From: Polyangium jinanense
Lineage (GTDB): Bacteria > Myxococcota > Polyangia > Polyangiales > Polyangiaceae
Assembly (NCBI RefSeq): GCF_028435365.1
Contig: NZ_JAGTJJ010000024.1
Location: 103,280 to 167,279 of the forward strand
Direction of reading: 5' to 3'
Length of the DNA: 64,000 bases
The stretch's first letter is position 1; each line of letters begins with the position of its first letter. The notes beneath the pieces are model-generated. The model had not been told where the DNA came from. It did not search any database and saw only the letters and a program-made list of their open reading frames with translations. Below are positions 51,612 through 60,604 of the stretch, piece after piece. Both the position numbers and the translations under genes were made by a program.

Positions 51612-54365
51612 GTGCGAAACGTGCCGCGCTCGTCTCCATCGCCGCGGACCAACGTCAAGGCTCGCTCGACGCGGTTCATTGGACGGGAGCTCGAGCTCTC
51701 GGCCCTCCGCGCGCGGCTCTCCACCGAGGCCCTGGTGAGCGTCCTTGGGGCTCCGGGCATGGGCAAGACCCGGCTCGCCCATGAGTACGCCCTCCGGCAT
51801 GCCGAGGCTTATCCGGGGGGCGCTTGGATGTGTGACTTGACCTACGCTTCTGATGTCGATGGCATCTGTGGGGCGATTGGCGCGACGCTGGATGTCCCCC
51901 TCATGGCGGGGAGCGGCGCGGGCATGCTTGCGCAGCTTGCGGATGCGATTGCTGCGCGGGGCCGGGTCCTCGTCGTCCTCGACAACTTCGAGCACCTCGT
52001 TGCGCATGCGCAGGCGACGCTCCCGGTCTTGCGTGAGCGGGCGCCGGAGGCACGGTTTCTCGTCACCTCGCGGACGCGAACCGATGTCGAGGGCGAAGCG
52101 ATCCTCGATCTTGGTCCGCTGCCTCTCCCGCGGGGGAGTGCGGATGTTGCAGACTCCGAGGCGGTCCGCCTCTTCGTGGATCGCGCGGGGCTCGTCGTGC
52201 ACGACTATGCCCTCACGATGGACGAGGCGCCCCGCGCGGCGGCGCTCGTGCGCGAGCTCGATGGCTTGCCGCTGGCGCTCGAGCTTGCTGCTGCGCGGAT
52301 GCGCGTCTTCTCCACGGCCACGCTGCTCGAACATCTGCGCCGCCGGTTCGACGTCCTCGTGCGAGGGGCTTCGAGTGGCGGGCCACGGCATGGCTCGCTC
52401 AGGGACGCGATCGACGCCTCGTGGAGGGCGCTCGACCCCTGGGAGCAGGCCGTGCTCGCGCACTGCGCCGTCTTTCGTGGCAGCTTCGATCTCGACGCGG
52501 CCGAGCGGGTCATCGACCTCGGCGAGGGCGCCCCTTGCGTGGCTGACGTGCTCCAGTCGCTCCGCGATCGATCCCTGCTTGTGCGCGAGACGCCGCGCGA
52601 GGGGCCCGGCGATGCGCGCTTCACGCTCTACCTCAGCATCCGCGACTATGCGTGGGACCGGCTGCGCGAGCGCGGCGCGGACGAGGCCGCCATCACGCGG
52701 CATGCGGCCTACTACGAAGCGGAGGCGTGCTTCTGGTCCGCGAAGGCCGACGGGCCCGAGGGCGCCCTTGCCCGGCGCTGGCTCCTGGCCGAGAAGGAGA
52801 ACTTGCTCGCGGTGCACCACCGCGCGTTCGAGCGGATCGGGCCGGCGCGCGCCGAGGACGTGCGCACGGCGGCGCGTGTCGCGCTCGCGCTCCAGCCGGC
52901 GCTCACGGTGCATGGACCGCTCAGCTTGGCGGCGGCCCTGCACGACGCGGTCCTCGGCGCCTCGGGCGCGGCTGGGCTCGACGCGGACCTCCGCGCGCGG
53001 GCGCTCGCTGCGCGCGCCGAGGTGCACCGGCTCATGGGGGATTATGCGCGCGCCATCGCGGATGCGGACGAGGTGCGCTCCCTCGGGGCCCAGATCCGAG
53101 ACCACGACGCGCTCGTGCGAGCGCTCTTCACGAAGACGCTCGTCCACCTCTTTCAAGGTCGCCTGCTCGAGGCGCATGCCGAGCTCGAGCGTGCACGCGG
53201 GCTGATCCACCCCGACGATCGCCGCCAAAAAGGGCGCATCCTGACCGTGCTTGGCGTGATCCGGGTCTTCGAGGGAGCGCAGGACGAGGCGCGGGAGTCG
53301 TTCCTCAAGGCGTTGCCCCTCCACCGCGAGGCGGGCGACATCCATTTCGAGGGAATGGCGGAGGGCAACCTCTGCATCACGCAGATCCATTTCGGGCGAC
53401 TCGAGGAGGCGCGCGAGCATGGCGAGCGCGCGGTCGCCCTTCACCGCGCCCTCGGCAACCGGCGGAACCTGGCCAATTGCTTCAGCAGCCTCGCGTCGAT
53501 CGCCGACGAGCTCGGCCGTCCCGACGAAGCGGCGACGTACTTCGAGCAATCGATCCGCATCGCGGGTGAGATCGGAGATCGCTACACGCTGGGCGTGGTG
53601 CTCGGGCACCAAGGAAGCCATCTCTTCATGGCGCAGCGACTCCGCGAGGCCCGCGAGAGCTGCAAGCGCGCGCTCGCCAGCCTGCGCGACCAGCACTCGA
53701 TGGAGGTCGCGATCCACGCGTGGCTCGGCAGCGTCGAGGCGACGGCCGGGCGCGTCGACGCCGCGCGCGAGGCGTTCGCCGAGGCGGAGCGGCCGAGCTG
53801 GGCACGGGAGCGGCCCACGAATGCCGCGGTCATCCACTATCTACGCGGGCACCTCGATCTCGCGCTCGCCCGCGAAGCTGCGGCCGGCAGCGATCTCGTG
53901 GGCGCGGCAGAGCACGTCGCCTCCGCGGCGCGACGGCTCGCGGCGGCGCCCCTCGCTCCGCCGCGCCTCGAGGTCACCCGCGCGCGCCGCTCGCTCGAGC
54001 ACGCGCTCCTCACCCATGGACGGGCTTCCGAGGACGCGGCGCTGCTCGTCCATCCCGAGGGCGAGTGGTTCCGCCTGCCCTCGGGGAGGCGTGTGGACTG
54101 CTCTCGCCGGCGCCTGCTCGGCCGCCTCCTCGTCGCCTTGACGGAGCAGCGCCTCGCGCGACCCGGCGCGCCGATGTCGGTGAAGGATCTCGTGGCCAGG
54201 GGATGGCCGAGCGAGCGGATCTTGTCCGGCGCGGCGGTCGCGCGCCTCCGGGTCGCGCTGAGCAGCTTGCGCAAGGAGGGGCTGGGCGCGCTCCTTTCGA
54301 GTCACCCCAAGGGATACTTGCTGGATCCGAAGACCCCCGCGCGCTTCGCCACGCACGGTGAATGA
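51612..54365 (+). CDS. STAND-type ATPase regulator with TPRs and C-terminal winged helix
   Basis: An AP-ATPase/NB-ARC domain at about 20-330 has Walker A GAPGMGKT (46-53), a Walker B-like VLVVLDNFEHL and VTSRTRT. Long TPR arrays follow (about 480-790). The last 90 residues read like an OmpR-type winged helix: VDCSRRRLL, then LVARGWPSERI and ends HPKGYLLD. AfsR/SARP-type regulators usually carry this domain at the N-terminus, so the order is reversed. I place the start at GTG 51612 because a promoter lies just in front; the frame stays open to 51426 but that part runs through a hairpin repeat. 917 aa. Expected role: transcription control triggered by a ligand at the TPRs. Confidence 0.83.
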   Translation: MRNVPRSSPSPRTNVKARSTRFIGRELELSALRARLSTEALVSVLGAPGMGKTRLAHEYALRHAEAYPGGAWMCDLTYASDVDGICGAIGATLDVPLMAGSGAGMLAQLADAIAARGRVLVVLDNFEHLVAHAQATLPVLRERAPEARFLVTSRTRTDVEGEAILDLGPLPLPRGSADVADSEAVRLFVDRAGLVVHDYALTMDEAPRAAALVRELDGLPLALELAAARMRVFSTATLLEHLRRRFDVLVRGASSGGPRHGSLRDAIDASWRALDPWEQAVLAHCAVFRGSFDLDAAERVIDLGEGAPCVADVLQSLRDRSLLVRETPREGPGDARFTLYLSIRDYAWDRLRERGADEAAITRHAAYYEAEACFWSAKADGPEGALARRWLLAEKENLLAVHHRAFERIGPARAEDVRTAARVALALQPALTVHGPLSLAAALHDAVLGASGAAGLDADLRARALAARAEVHRLMGDYARAIADADEVRSLGAQIRDHDALVRALFTKTLVHLFQGRLLEAHAELERARGLIHPDDRRQKGRILTVLGVIRVFEGAQDEARESFLKALPLHREAGDIHFEGMAEGNLCITQIHFGRLEEAREHGERAVALHRALGNRRNLANCFSSLASIADELGRPDEAATYFEQSIRIAGEIGDRYTLGVVLGHQGSHLFMAQRLREARESCKRALASLRDQHSMEVAIHAWLGSVEATAGRVDAAREAFAEAERPSWARERPTNAAVIHYLRGHLDLALAREAAAGSDLVGAAEHVASAARRLAAAPLAPPRLEVTRARRSLEHALLTHGRASEDAALLVHPEGEWFRLPSGRRVDCSRRRLLGRLLVALTEQRLARPGAPMSVKDLVARGWPSERILSGAAVARLRVALSSLRKEGLGALLSSHPKGYLLDPKTPARFATHGE

Positions 54366-54384
54366 CGCGCGCCTTCGCGGCGGG

Positions 54385-57300
54385 TTACTCCTGCCCGATC
54401 GCGATCCCCAGCAACTGGCGCACCGCGAGGTAGCTCTCCGACACCGAGTACGCGAGCAGATCCTTTAGTTTGTCCGTGGGCAACGGATCGTCCGAGAGCG
54501 TCGGCTCCGCGGCGATGATCTTCTTCGCCACCCCGAGATCCCCGCACAGGACGAAGCCGGCGCGCGTCGCCGTGAACTCGACCGCGCGGAAGTACCGGGC
54601 GATGTCCGCCTCCTCCCGCTCGGAGACGAACTTCCGCACGAGCACACGGAGACCGTCCTGCTCGCGTGGCCCCATGAACGAGCGCAGCACCTTCGCTGTC
54701 GTCTCGGCGCGCGTGTCCACGTCGCGCGGCGTGTTCGCGTCGGGCATCACCATCTTCACGGCCGCGTGGAAGATGACGCGCAGCTCCTCCGCGCTCGGGA
54801 AGAGCAGCTTGATGTAGTGCTCGCCGCGGTACATCGCGAGGTGTTTGCCCGCGATGAACGCGAGCTCCTCCTGGGAAAAACCGCCGAGCAGCGTCTGCCC
54901 CACGACCGACGCGGGCGGCTCCGTCGGCACCGCGACGATGCCGCCCGGCACGTCGCTGCGCACGAAGAGCGCCGGGCACGTCACGCCGATGACGCGCGAC
55001 GCCCAGCCCATCGTTCGCACGAACGGCACGCTCGACGTCGTCGGGTCCTGCCGCAGGAAGGGATCGAGCGAGAGCAGCTCCTTGCGTTGCCGCAGCGCCT
55101 CGACCTTCGCCTTCATGGCCGCGCGCGCCATCATCTCGAAGATCTTCCCGACGAGCAGGCTTTGATCCTCGTGGAAGACGTGGCGCGCCCAGAGCTCGTT
55201 GTCGAAGCGGCTCTTCACCTGGATGCGGCCGTCGGGGCGGTAGTCCTGGAAGTAGGTCACCTGCTCCTCGTCCGCCTCGCGCAGGAACGCGAGCGCGGCC
55301 GCGGCGCACCAGGCCGGATCGTAGGCGCCACGATCCACGCTGAGCCGGTAGATCGCCCGGTAGGCGTCGACGTACCCGGGATCGGCGCGCAGGATGGCCT
55401 GGTACGACGCGATCGCGTCGTCGATCTGCCCGATGTGCGCGCAGAGGGCGGCGAGCGTGAGGTGATCGGGGATGACCTCCTCGCGCGAGGCGTTGCGCAG
55501 CGCCATGCGGAAGGCCTCGACCGCGGCGCCGGGGTTGTCGAAGAGGTCGCGGTAGATCTCGCCGAGCTTGAACCACAGCCGGTGCTTGAACGAGGTGTCC
55601 TCGGTGCCTGCGTGCCGGTGCAGCATCTTCCGGTAGGCGCGCTCGATCTTCTTCCAGTCGGCGCGGCCCTCGTGGATCGCCACGACCAGATCGAAGGCCT
55701 CGACGAGGCTCGGGTTCTTGTCGAGCGCCTCGTCGAGCAGCTCGAGCGCGCGATCGGTTTGGTCGAGACGATCCTGGTGGACGAGCGCGAGCTGGTAGAG
55801 GTAGCGCGCTTTGCGCTCGGCCGTGGGCTCGGCGGCTTCGAGCTTGCGGAGCACGTCGCAGAGCTCGGCCCACTTGCTGTCGAGCTCGAGCTGCATCGCC
55901 AGCTCTTGCAAGCGCGCGCGCTCCTTGGGCGGCATCGGCGGCGCCGCGGCCTTGGGCGGAGGCTCGCGCCGCACGGGGACGGGCGGAGGCGCGGCGGGCT
56001 TGCGCGGCGGCGGCCCCTGCGGCGGCTTCGGCGGCGGCGCGGGCGCGGTCGCGGGCACGGTCGCGGGCACTGGCTTCGTGGGCCGCTGGCTCGCCCGCGA
56101 GCCGTCGTTCGGCGTCCCCCCCGAGTCCGAGAGCTTCGGCCCGGAGTCGGTCAGCTTGGGCGCGGAGTCCGTCAGCACCGGCGCGGACTCCGTGAGCGAA
56201 GAGTCCGTCAGCGCGGGCGCGGAGTCCGTCAAGAGCGGCAGGGACACCGGCGCGGAGTCGACCAGCGACACCAGCGCGGAGTCGAGCAACGAAGGGCCTT
56301 CGGAAGCGGCGGCGGGCGCGGCGGCGGCAGCGGGCGCGGGCGCGGGCGTCGCTGCCACGGGCGCAGGCGCGGGCGTCGCTGCCACGGGCGCGGGCGCCGG
56401 GGTCGGCGTGGTCGTGGGCTTCGGCGGCACCACGGGCCCCGTCTTCGGCACGGCGAGAGCCGGCGTGGGCGTGGCCGCGGGCCCCGCCTTCGGCGCGACC
56501 ACCGGCGCGGCGAGCCCGGCCTTCGAGACGGGACCCGTCTTCGGCTCCGGAATGACGGCCTTCGCCGGCTCGGCTGCGGCGGGCGAGGACTTCGAGACCT
56601 GCAGCTTCAGCGGGAGCCCTGTCACCGACGGGCGCAGCGGCCCTGCTGCGGCGGGCTTCGGCATCGGCTTCGGAAGCGGCTTCGCGCTCTTCGCCGACTT
56701 CGACGAGACCGGCGATTCGAACGGCGTGATCTTGACGTCTCCCGTCATCGGATCCGACGACCACGCGTCGATGAGCCGCATCAGCTCGCGCACGGCTTCG
56801 CCGGCCGACTGCCAGCGCGCGGATGCGTCGCGCTGGATGCACTTCGAGAACCACGGGTCGAAGCCTGGCGGCAGGTACTTCGCGTAGTCGCCGGCTCGAT
56901 GCGTCGCCGTCGGATGCTCCTCGAGCGCGATGCAGATCATGAGATCCGCGTACGTGTCGACGCCCCAGTATTGACCGGGCTGAACGCCCGTGAGCGCCTC
57001 GTACGCAACGAGCCCGAGCGCCCACACGTCGGTCGACGCCTGCACGGTCTGCGAGATCGAGATCCCTTGTGTCGCGGCGAGGCTACGCAGCGTTGCGCCG
57101 AGCTGCTCGGGCGCGGCGTACGCGGGTGATCCGATCTGCGTCGCGGTGCGTTGCTCGTGACTCTCCAGCACCTTCGCGATGCCGAAGTCCATCACCTTGA
57201 GGAGGATCTGGCCTTTCCGATCGCGGGCGATGAACAGGTTGCCGGGCTTGAGATCGCGGTGGATGACGCCTGCGCCGTGGGCTTGATCGAGCGCGTCGGC

Positions 57301-57681
57301 GAGGTGCTCGAAGATCGTGTGCGCGAGCCGCGCGGGCAGCCGTCCGTGCTTCTTGAGGTAGCTCTCCAGCGTGTCGCCTTGGAGCAGCTCCATCGCGAGG
57401 TACGGGACCTTGCGCGCCTCGTCCACGCCTGCGTCGAAGACGTCGACGATGTGCGGGTTTTCGCCGATCCGCGCGCCGAGCTGGGCCTCTTTCACGAAGA
57501 GGTCGACGAACTCTTTGCGCGTGACCAGGTGCGGGTGCACGAGCTTGAGCGCGCACGCCTTGCCCGTGTTCACGTGCTTGGCCTGATAGACGATGGCCAT
57601 GTTGCCCTGGCCGAGCCAGGATTCGACCCGATATCTGCGGGCGATCACGTCGCCAGGCTGGGCCAGCGTCCCTTCCGCCAT
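54385..57681 (-). CDS. Large Ser/Thr protein kinase with DS/P-rich linker and TPR-like C-terminus
   Basis: 1098 aa. Kinase domain about 15-300: GQGNMA loop, Lys46, HRDLKPGN with Asp143, DFG at 165-167 and GSPAYAAPE. Residues about 330-620 are low-complexity Pro/Ala with Thr and Val, including repeats of the type LTDSAPxLTDS. The C-terminal 480 residues hold TPR-like helices (ALELLDEALDKNPSLVEAFD, AVEAFRMALRN) followed by a helical module of unknown family. All kinase residues are intact, no membrane helix is seen, so a cytoplasmic enzyme is likely. The ATG at 57681 has a TATACT -10 13 nt upstream. The gene is convergent with the STAND regulator. Confidence 0.9.
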   Translation of the reverse strand: MAEGTLAQPGDVIARRYRVESWLGQGNMAIVYQAKHVNTGKACALKLVHPHLVTRKEFVDLFVKEAQLGARIGENPHIVDVFDAGVDEARKVPYLAMELLQGDTLESYLKKHGRLPARLAHTIFEHLADALDQAHGAGVIHRDLKPGNLFIARDRKGQILLKVMDFGIAKVLESHEQRTATQIGSPAYAAPEQLGATLRSLAATQGISISQTVQASTDVWALGLVAYEALTGVQPGQYWGVDTYADLMICIALEEHPTATHRAGDYAKYLPPGFDPWFSKCIQRDASARWQSAGEAVRELMRLIDAWSSDPMTGDVKITPFESPVSSKSAKSAKPLPKPMPKPAAAGPLRPSVTGLPLKLQVSKSSPAAAEPAKAVIPEPKTGPVSKAGLAAPVVAPKAGPAATPTPALAVPKTGPVVPPKPTTTPTPAPAPVAATPAPAPVAATPAPAPAAAAAPAAASEGPSLLDSALVSLVDSAPVSLPLLTDSAPALTDSSLTESAPVLTDSAPKLTDSGPKLSDSGGTPNDGSRASQRPTKPVPATVPATAPAPPPKPPQGPPPRKPAAPPPVPVRREPPPKAAAPPMPPKERARLQELAMQLELDSKWAELCDVLRKLEAAEPTAERKARYLYQLALVHQDRLDQTDRALELLDEALDKNPSLVEAFDLVVAIHEGRADWKKIERAYRKMLHRHAGTEDTSFKHRLWFKLGEIYRDLFDNPGAAVEAFRMALRNASREEVIPDHLTLAALCAHIGQIDDAIASYQAILRADPGYVDAYRAIYRLSVDRGAYDPAWCAAAALAFLREADEEQVTYFQDYRPDGRIQVKSRFDNELWARHVFHEDQSLLVGKIFEMMARAAMKAKVEALRQRKELLSLDPFLRQDPTTSSVPFVRTMGWASRVIGVTCPALFVRSDVPGGIVAVPTEPPASVVGQTLLGGFSQEELAFIAGKHLAMYRGEHYIKLLFPSAEELRVIFHAAVKMVMPDANTPRDVDTRAETTAKVLRSFMGPREQDGLRVLVRKFVSEREEADIARYFRAVEFTATRAGFVLCGDLGVAKKIIAAEPTLSDDPLPTDKLKDLLAYSVSESYLAVRQLLGIAIGQE

Positions 57682-57694
57682 GATGATGCCGCGC

Positions 57695-57700
57695 AGTATA
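57695..57700 (-). promoter_or_regulatory. -10 box TATACT of the large kinase gene
   Basis: TATACT lies 13 nt before the ATG at 57681 on the minus strand, which gives a leader of about six bases. No convincing -35 is found at 17 nt. Confidence 0.4.
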
Positions 57701-57766
57701 CGTCCGAGGCGCGCCGTTCCACCACCCTGCGAAACGAGAGGCACGCTCTTGTCGTCCCCGACGTGC

Positions 57767-57772
57767 TAGCAG
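57767..57772 (+). promoter_or_regulatory. -10 box TAGCAG before the AsmA-like gene
   Basis: TAGCAG, preceded by TGC as in an extended -10, ends 8 nt before the ATG at 57781. No ribosome binding site or good -35 is seen. Confidence 0.3.
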
Positions 57773-57780
57773 GGATCGAC

Positions 57781-59031
57781 ATGGACACGCTGCCCGACAC
57801 GGCGCCGGAGCCCCCGAAGGAGCCCCCGAAGAAGAGCCCGCGAGGGCGGCGGATCGTGGCTTTCGTGCTCCTCTTCGCCGCGGCCCTCGGCCTCGGGGTA
57901 GGCCTCGGCCACCGCCCGCTCGTCCGGTTCTGGATCGAGAAGGAAGCGCGGGCCCGGGGCATCGAGCTCACGTTCGACGACTTCAACCCCAAGTGGGGCC
58001 GTGTCGTGCTCACGGGCGCCAAGGCCAAGCTCGAAGGCGTCACGGGCCTCGCGGTCGAGGCCCCGTGGGTCGCCGTGGACCTCGCGGGCCTCTCCCCGAC
58101 GCGGCTCGAGGCCCGCAACGTGGTGGTCACGCTCGCCACCCCGCTCGACGAGCGCCTCGAAGCCCTGGCCGCGTTCGATCGCCGCCACCCGGGCGCCCTG
58201 GATCTGCCGGCGACCGCGAACGCGACGGTGTACTGGGGCTCGAAGGAATCGCCGTGGATCGTGCTCGCCGGCCAAGCGACGAAGGGGCGCGGCGACGAAG
58301 GGGCGTTCGAGGGGACGGTGGCGTTCGAGGGGACGAACCTGGGCCTCGTCGGCGCGCGCTGGAACGGCAAGGATCCGGCTTCGATATGGCTCGGCGCAAA
58401 GACGCCCGAGGCGGCGCCGCTGCGGCTCGCGCTCGACACGAAGGCGAAGCCGATGCGGCTTTCGGCGACGCTGCCGCCGACAAAGGTCGACGACCTCGCC
58501 CGCGCGCGCTCGTTGTCGGTCCCCGCGGATCTGCGCGGGGCCTCGGTGGAGGGGACGGTGGCGGTGACGTTCGGCGGTCCCGAATCGAAAGGGATGTACG
58601 CGGGCACGGCGTCGCTCGAGGTGAAGGGCTGGGTGCCGCCGCATCCGAAGGAGCTCGACGGGATCGTCTTCGGGAACAAGACGAAGCTCGGGGCGACGTT
58701 CGAGATCACGCCGAACCTCGTGGACATGCGCATCTCGAAGGCGACGGTGGACGCGGGCGCCTTCAAGCTGGCCGGCCCCGGGACGGTGAAACGCGAGGGC
58801 CTTTCGGCGCGGGTGAAGATGACGCTCGACGGCGCGGTGCCCTGCTCGGAGCTCGGCGCCTCGGCGGTCGGCGCGCACGTGGACGGGCTGATCGGCGACC
58901 TGCTGAAGGGCGTGGCCCGCGTGGGTCTCGGCGGCAGCGTGAAGGTGCGGGTCACGGTGGACGCGGATACGAGGAAGATCGAGCGCGCAACGGTGGATCA
59001 GGCGGTCACGGTGGGGTGTGGGCTGCGATGA
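57781..59031 (+). CDS. Membrane-anchored AsmA-like envelope protein
   Basis: A 416-aa protein with one N-terminal membrane helix (residues about 25-45, IVAFVLLFAAALGLGVGLG). A long beta-rich periplasmic part follows, with features of the AsmA/DUF748-type repeating beta-groove: GIELTFDDFNPKWGRVVLTG near the start and LSATLPPTKVDDLARA in the middle. Such proteins help outer-membrane assembly or lipid transfer. The match is by pattern and not strong. The TGA stop overlaps the next gene's ATG (ATGA), so the two are coupled. Confidence 0.65.
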   Translation: MDTLPDTAPEPPKEPPKKSPRGRRIVAFVLLFAAALGLGVGLGHRPLVRFWIEKEARARGIELTFDDFNPKWGRVVLTGAKAKLEGVTGLAVEAPWVAVDLAGLSPTRLEARNVVVTLATPLDERLEALAAFDRRHPGALDLPATANATVYWGSKESPWIVLAGQATKGRGDEGAFEGTVAFEGTNLGLVGARWNGKDPASIWLGAKTPEAAPLRLALDTKAKPMRLSATLPPTKVDDLARARSLSVPADLRGASVEGTVAVTFGGPESKGMYAGTASLEVKGWVPPHPKELDGIVFGNKTKLGATFEITPNLVDMRISKATVDAGAFKLAGPGTVKREGLSARVKMTLDGAVPCSELGASAVGAHVDGLIGDLLKGVARVGLGGSVKVRVTVDADTRKIERATVDQAVTVGCGLR

Positions 59032-59621
59032 GTCGCGCCGCCCCGCAACGAACCCGCGCAAGCTTCGCCCAGGCCGTGCTCCGCGAGGTCGAGACGCTCG
59101 ACCCGACCGTGCGAGCTCGCATCCTTGCGCGCATGGCTCCCGCGTCCCTCGCGACGATCCGCGGCGCCATCGGCATACAATGGCTCCCGCCCGAGCCTTA
59201 TTACGACATGGTCGAAGCGCTGCGCGCGGAGCTCGGTGCTCCCGGCACACGTGCGCTCTTCCGGCGCTGCATGAACCGTTACTTCGAGAATCCGCTCCTC
59301 CGGGCGGTCGTCGAAAGCTTCCTGCGCCGGGCCGGATTCACGCCGCAATCCTTGCTGCGCTTCGTCCCGCGCGGCCGTGAGCTCGTCGCCGAGAATGCGG
59401 GCCGGCTGGTCTACGAAAACCTCGGCGAGCACGAATGCATGCTCCGACTGCGAGGGTTTCCGGCTGCGCATTTCCGGAACGGGACGATGGTCGAGCTCCT
59501 GTCGGGTTGCTGGGAATCCGCGCTCGACTTCGCCGGGGTGGACGGGAAGGTCGAGGTCGAGAGGCTCGATCTGGAGCGGGGCGCGTGTGATTTCGTGCTG
59601 TCGTGGAAGCCGCGGGCGTGA
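59028..59621 (+). CDS. DUF2378-like (TIGR02265-like) myxobacterial protein
   Basis: A 197-aa soluble protein of mixed alpha/beta structure. The segment LPPEPYYDMVEALRAELGA and the end ACDFVLSWKP fit the conserved myxobacterial family TIGR02265/DUF2378 as I remember it. Function unknown. The ATG at 59028 overlaps the AsmA-like stop by 4 nt. The gene ends just before a tandem dyad array. Confidence 0.6.
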   Translation: MSRAAPQRTRASFAQAVLREVETLDPTVRARILARMAPASLATIRGAIGIQWLPPEPYYDMVEALRAELGAPGTRALFRRCMNRYFENPLLRAVVESFLRRAGFTPQSLLRFVPRGRELVAENAGRLVYENLGEHECMLRLRGFPAAHFRNGTMVELLSGCWESALDFAGVDGKVEVERLDLERGACDFVLSWKPRA

Positions 59622-59629
59622 CCGTCGCT

Positions 59630-59922
59630 CCTCGCTTCGCGTCAACCCGCGCGGATCATCGTGGATAGCGTCGGTTGACGCTCGTCGATACCCGCCGGTC
59701 ATCGTGATCCGAGGGGGTTGATCCGCATCAACCCCCTCTCTGATCATCGTGAGCAGCAGGGGTTGATCCTCGTCAACCCCCGCCGGTCCTCGTGGACAGA
59801 GGGGGTTGATCCTCGTCAACACCCTCGGTGTCATCGTGGACAGAGGGGGTTGACGCTCGTCAAACACCCGCTGGCCATCGCGTCCATCCGCGGTTGATCC
59901 GCATCAACCCCCTCTGTCCACG
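59630..59922. repeat. Tandem array of six or seven 44-bp dyad units
   Basis: GTTGA begins at 59674, 59717, 59762, 59805, 59849 and 59893, spacings 43, 45, 43, 44 and 44 nt; a degenerate unit starts near 59630. Each unit has a dyad like GTTGATCC...GTCAAC, followed in units 1-5 by a second box like GGTCATCGTGGACAGAGG. In the last unit the second box appears inverted (CTCTGTCCACG, 59912-59922), closing the array. The period is not a multiple of three, so it is non-coding. It fills most of 59622-59998, directly upstream of an ECF sigma gene. Confidence 0.88.
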
Positions 59923-59998
59923 CCATCCAGCGCGCCAGCTCACACTTCCCCTCCCTCCGCATCTTTTCTGTCACCTCTCCCCGCCCGCCCCGTAGAGC

Positions 59999-60604
59999 AT
60001 GGGCGAGCACCTCATGCGCCTCTTCCCCTGGCCCTGGGCGGACCCTGACGATCGCCATCGCGCTCTCCTCACCCGCGCCCAAGCGGGCGACCGCGAGGCG
60101 TTCCGGGCCCTTTACCAGGACCTTTACGACCCGGTCAGCCGCTTCGTCGGCCGGCGCGTCCGCAGACGGGAAGACGTCGAGGACCTCGTCGGCCGCGTCT
60201 TTCACAAGCTGCTCGAGCACCTCGGCGACATCGATCTCCGCCGCGGCTCCGTGCGCATGTACGTCCTCTCCATCGCGCGGAACGCCGTCATCGACCATGC
60301 CCGCGCGCGCCGCGAGGGCACGCCCATCGAGGACGTCGCGCCGATCCTCGCCGACGATCGCGGCACGCCGCTCGACTCGCTCGTTCAACAAGAGCGCATC
60401 CGCGCCCTTCGCGCGGCCGTCGCGGCGCTGCCCGATCACGTGCAGGAGCTGCTCGCGCTTCGATATGGCGATGGCCTCGAGCATGCCGAGATCGCGGCGC
60501 TGCTCGGGGAGTCCACGGCCGCCGTGAAGCAGCGGCTCTCGCGCGCGCAGCGGTCGCTCCGCGAGGTGCTCCAGGAAGGTGAGGTCGTCGATGTTCGGTT
60601 CTGA
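59999..60604 (+). CDS. ECF-type sigma factor (second copy in window)
   Basis: A 201-aa ECF sigma factor. Region 2: FRALYQDLYDPVSRFVGRRV to LSIARNAVIDHARAR (about 35-105). Region 4: LLALRYGDGLEHAEIAALLG and STAAVKQRLSRAQRSL (about 145-190). All typical blocks are present. The ATG at 59999 or one at 60014 is possible; a TAGAGC box ends exactly before 59999. The downstream gene starts 14 nt before this stop, so they are co-translated. The 44-bp array lies directly upstream and is the obvious candidate control region. Confidence 0.92.
   Translation: MGEHLMRLFPWPWADPDDRHRALLTRAQAGDREAFRALYQDLYDPVSRFVGRRVRRREDVEDLVGRVFHKLLEHLGDIDLRRGSVRMYVLSIARNAVIDHARARREGTPIEDVAPILADDRGTPLDSLVQQERIRALRAAVAALPDHVQELLALRYGDGLEHAEIAALLGESTAAVKQRLSRAQRSLREVLQEGEVVDVRF

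Noticed and set aside
54766..57129. Plus-strand open frame of 787 codons
   Set aside because: It is antisense to the large kinase gene and has no motif; the kinase motifs on the minus strand decide.
59630..59922. CRISPR array
   Set aside because: Units are contiguous with no unique spacers of constant length, each unit is itself partly palindromic, and no cas genes are present.
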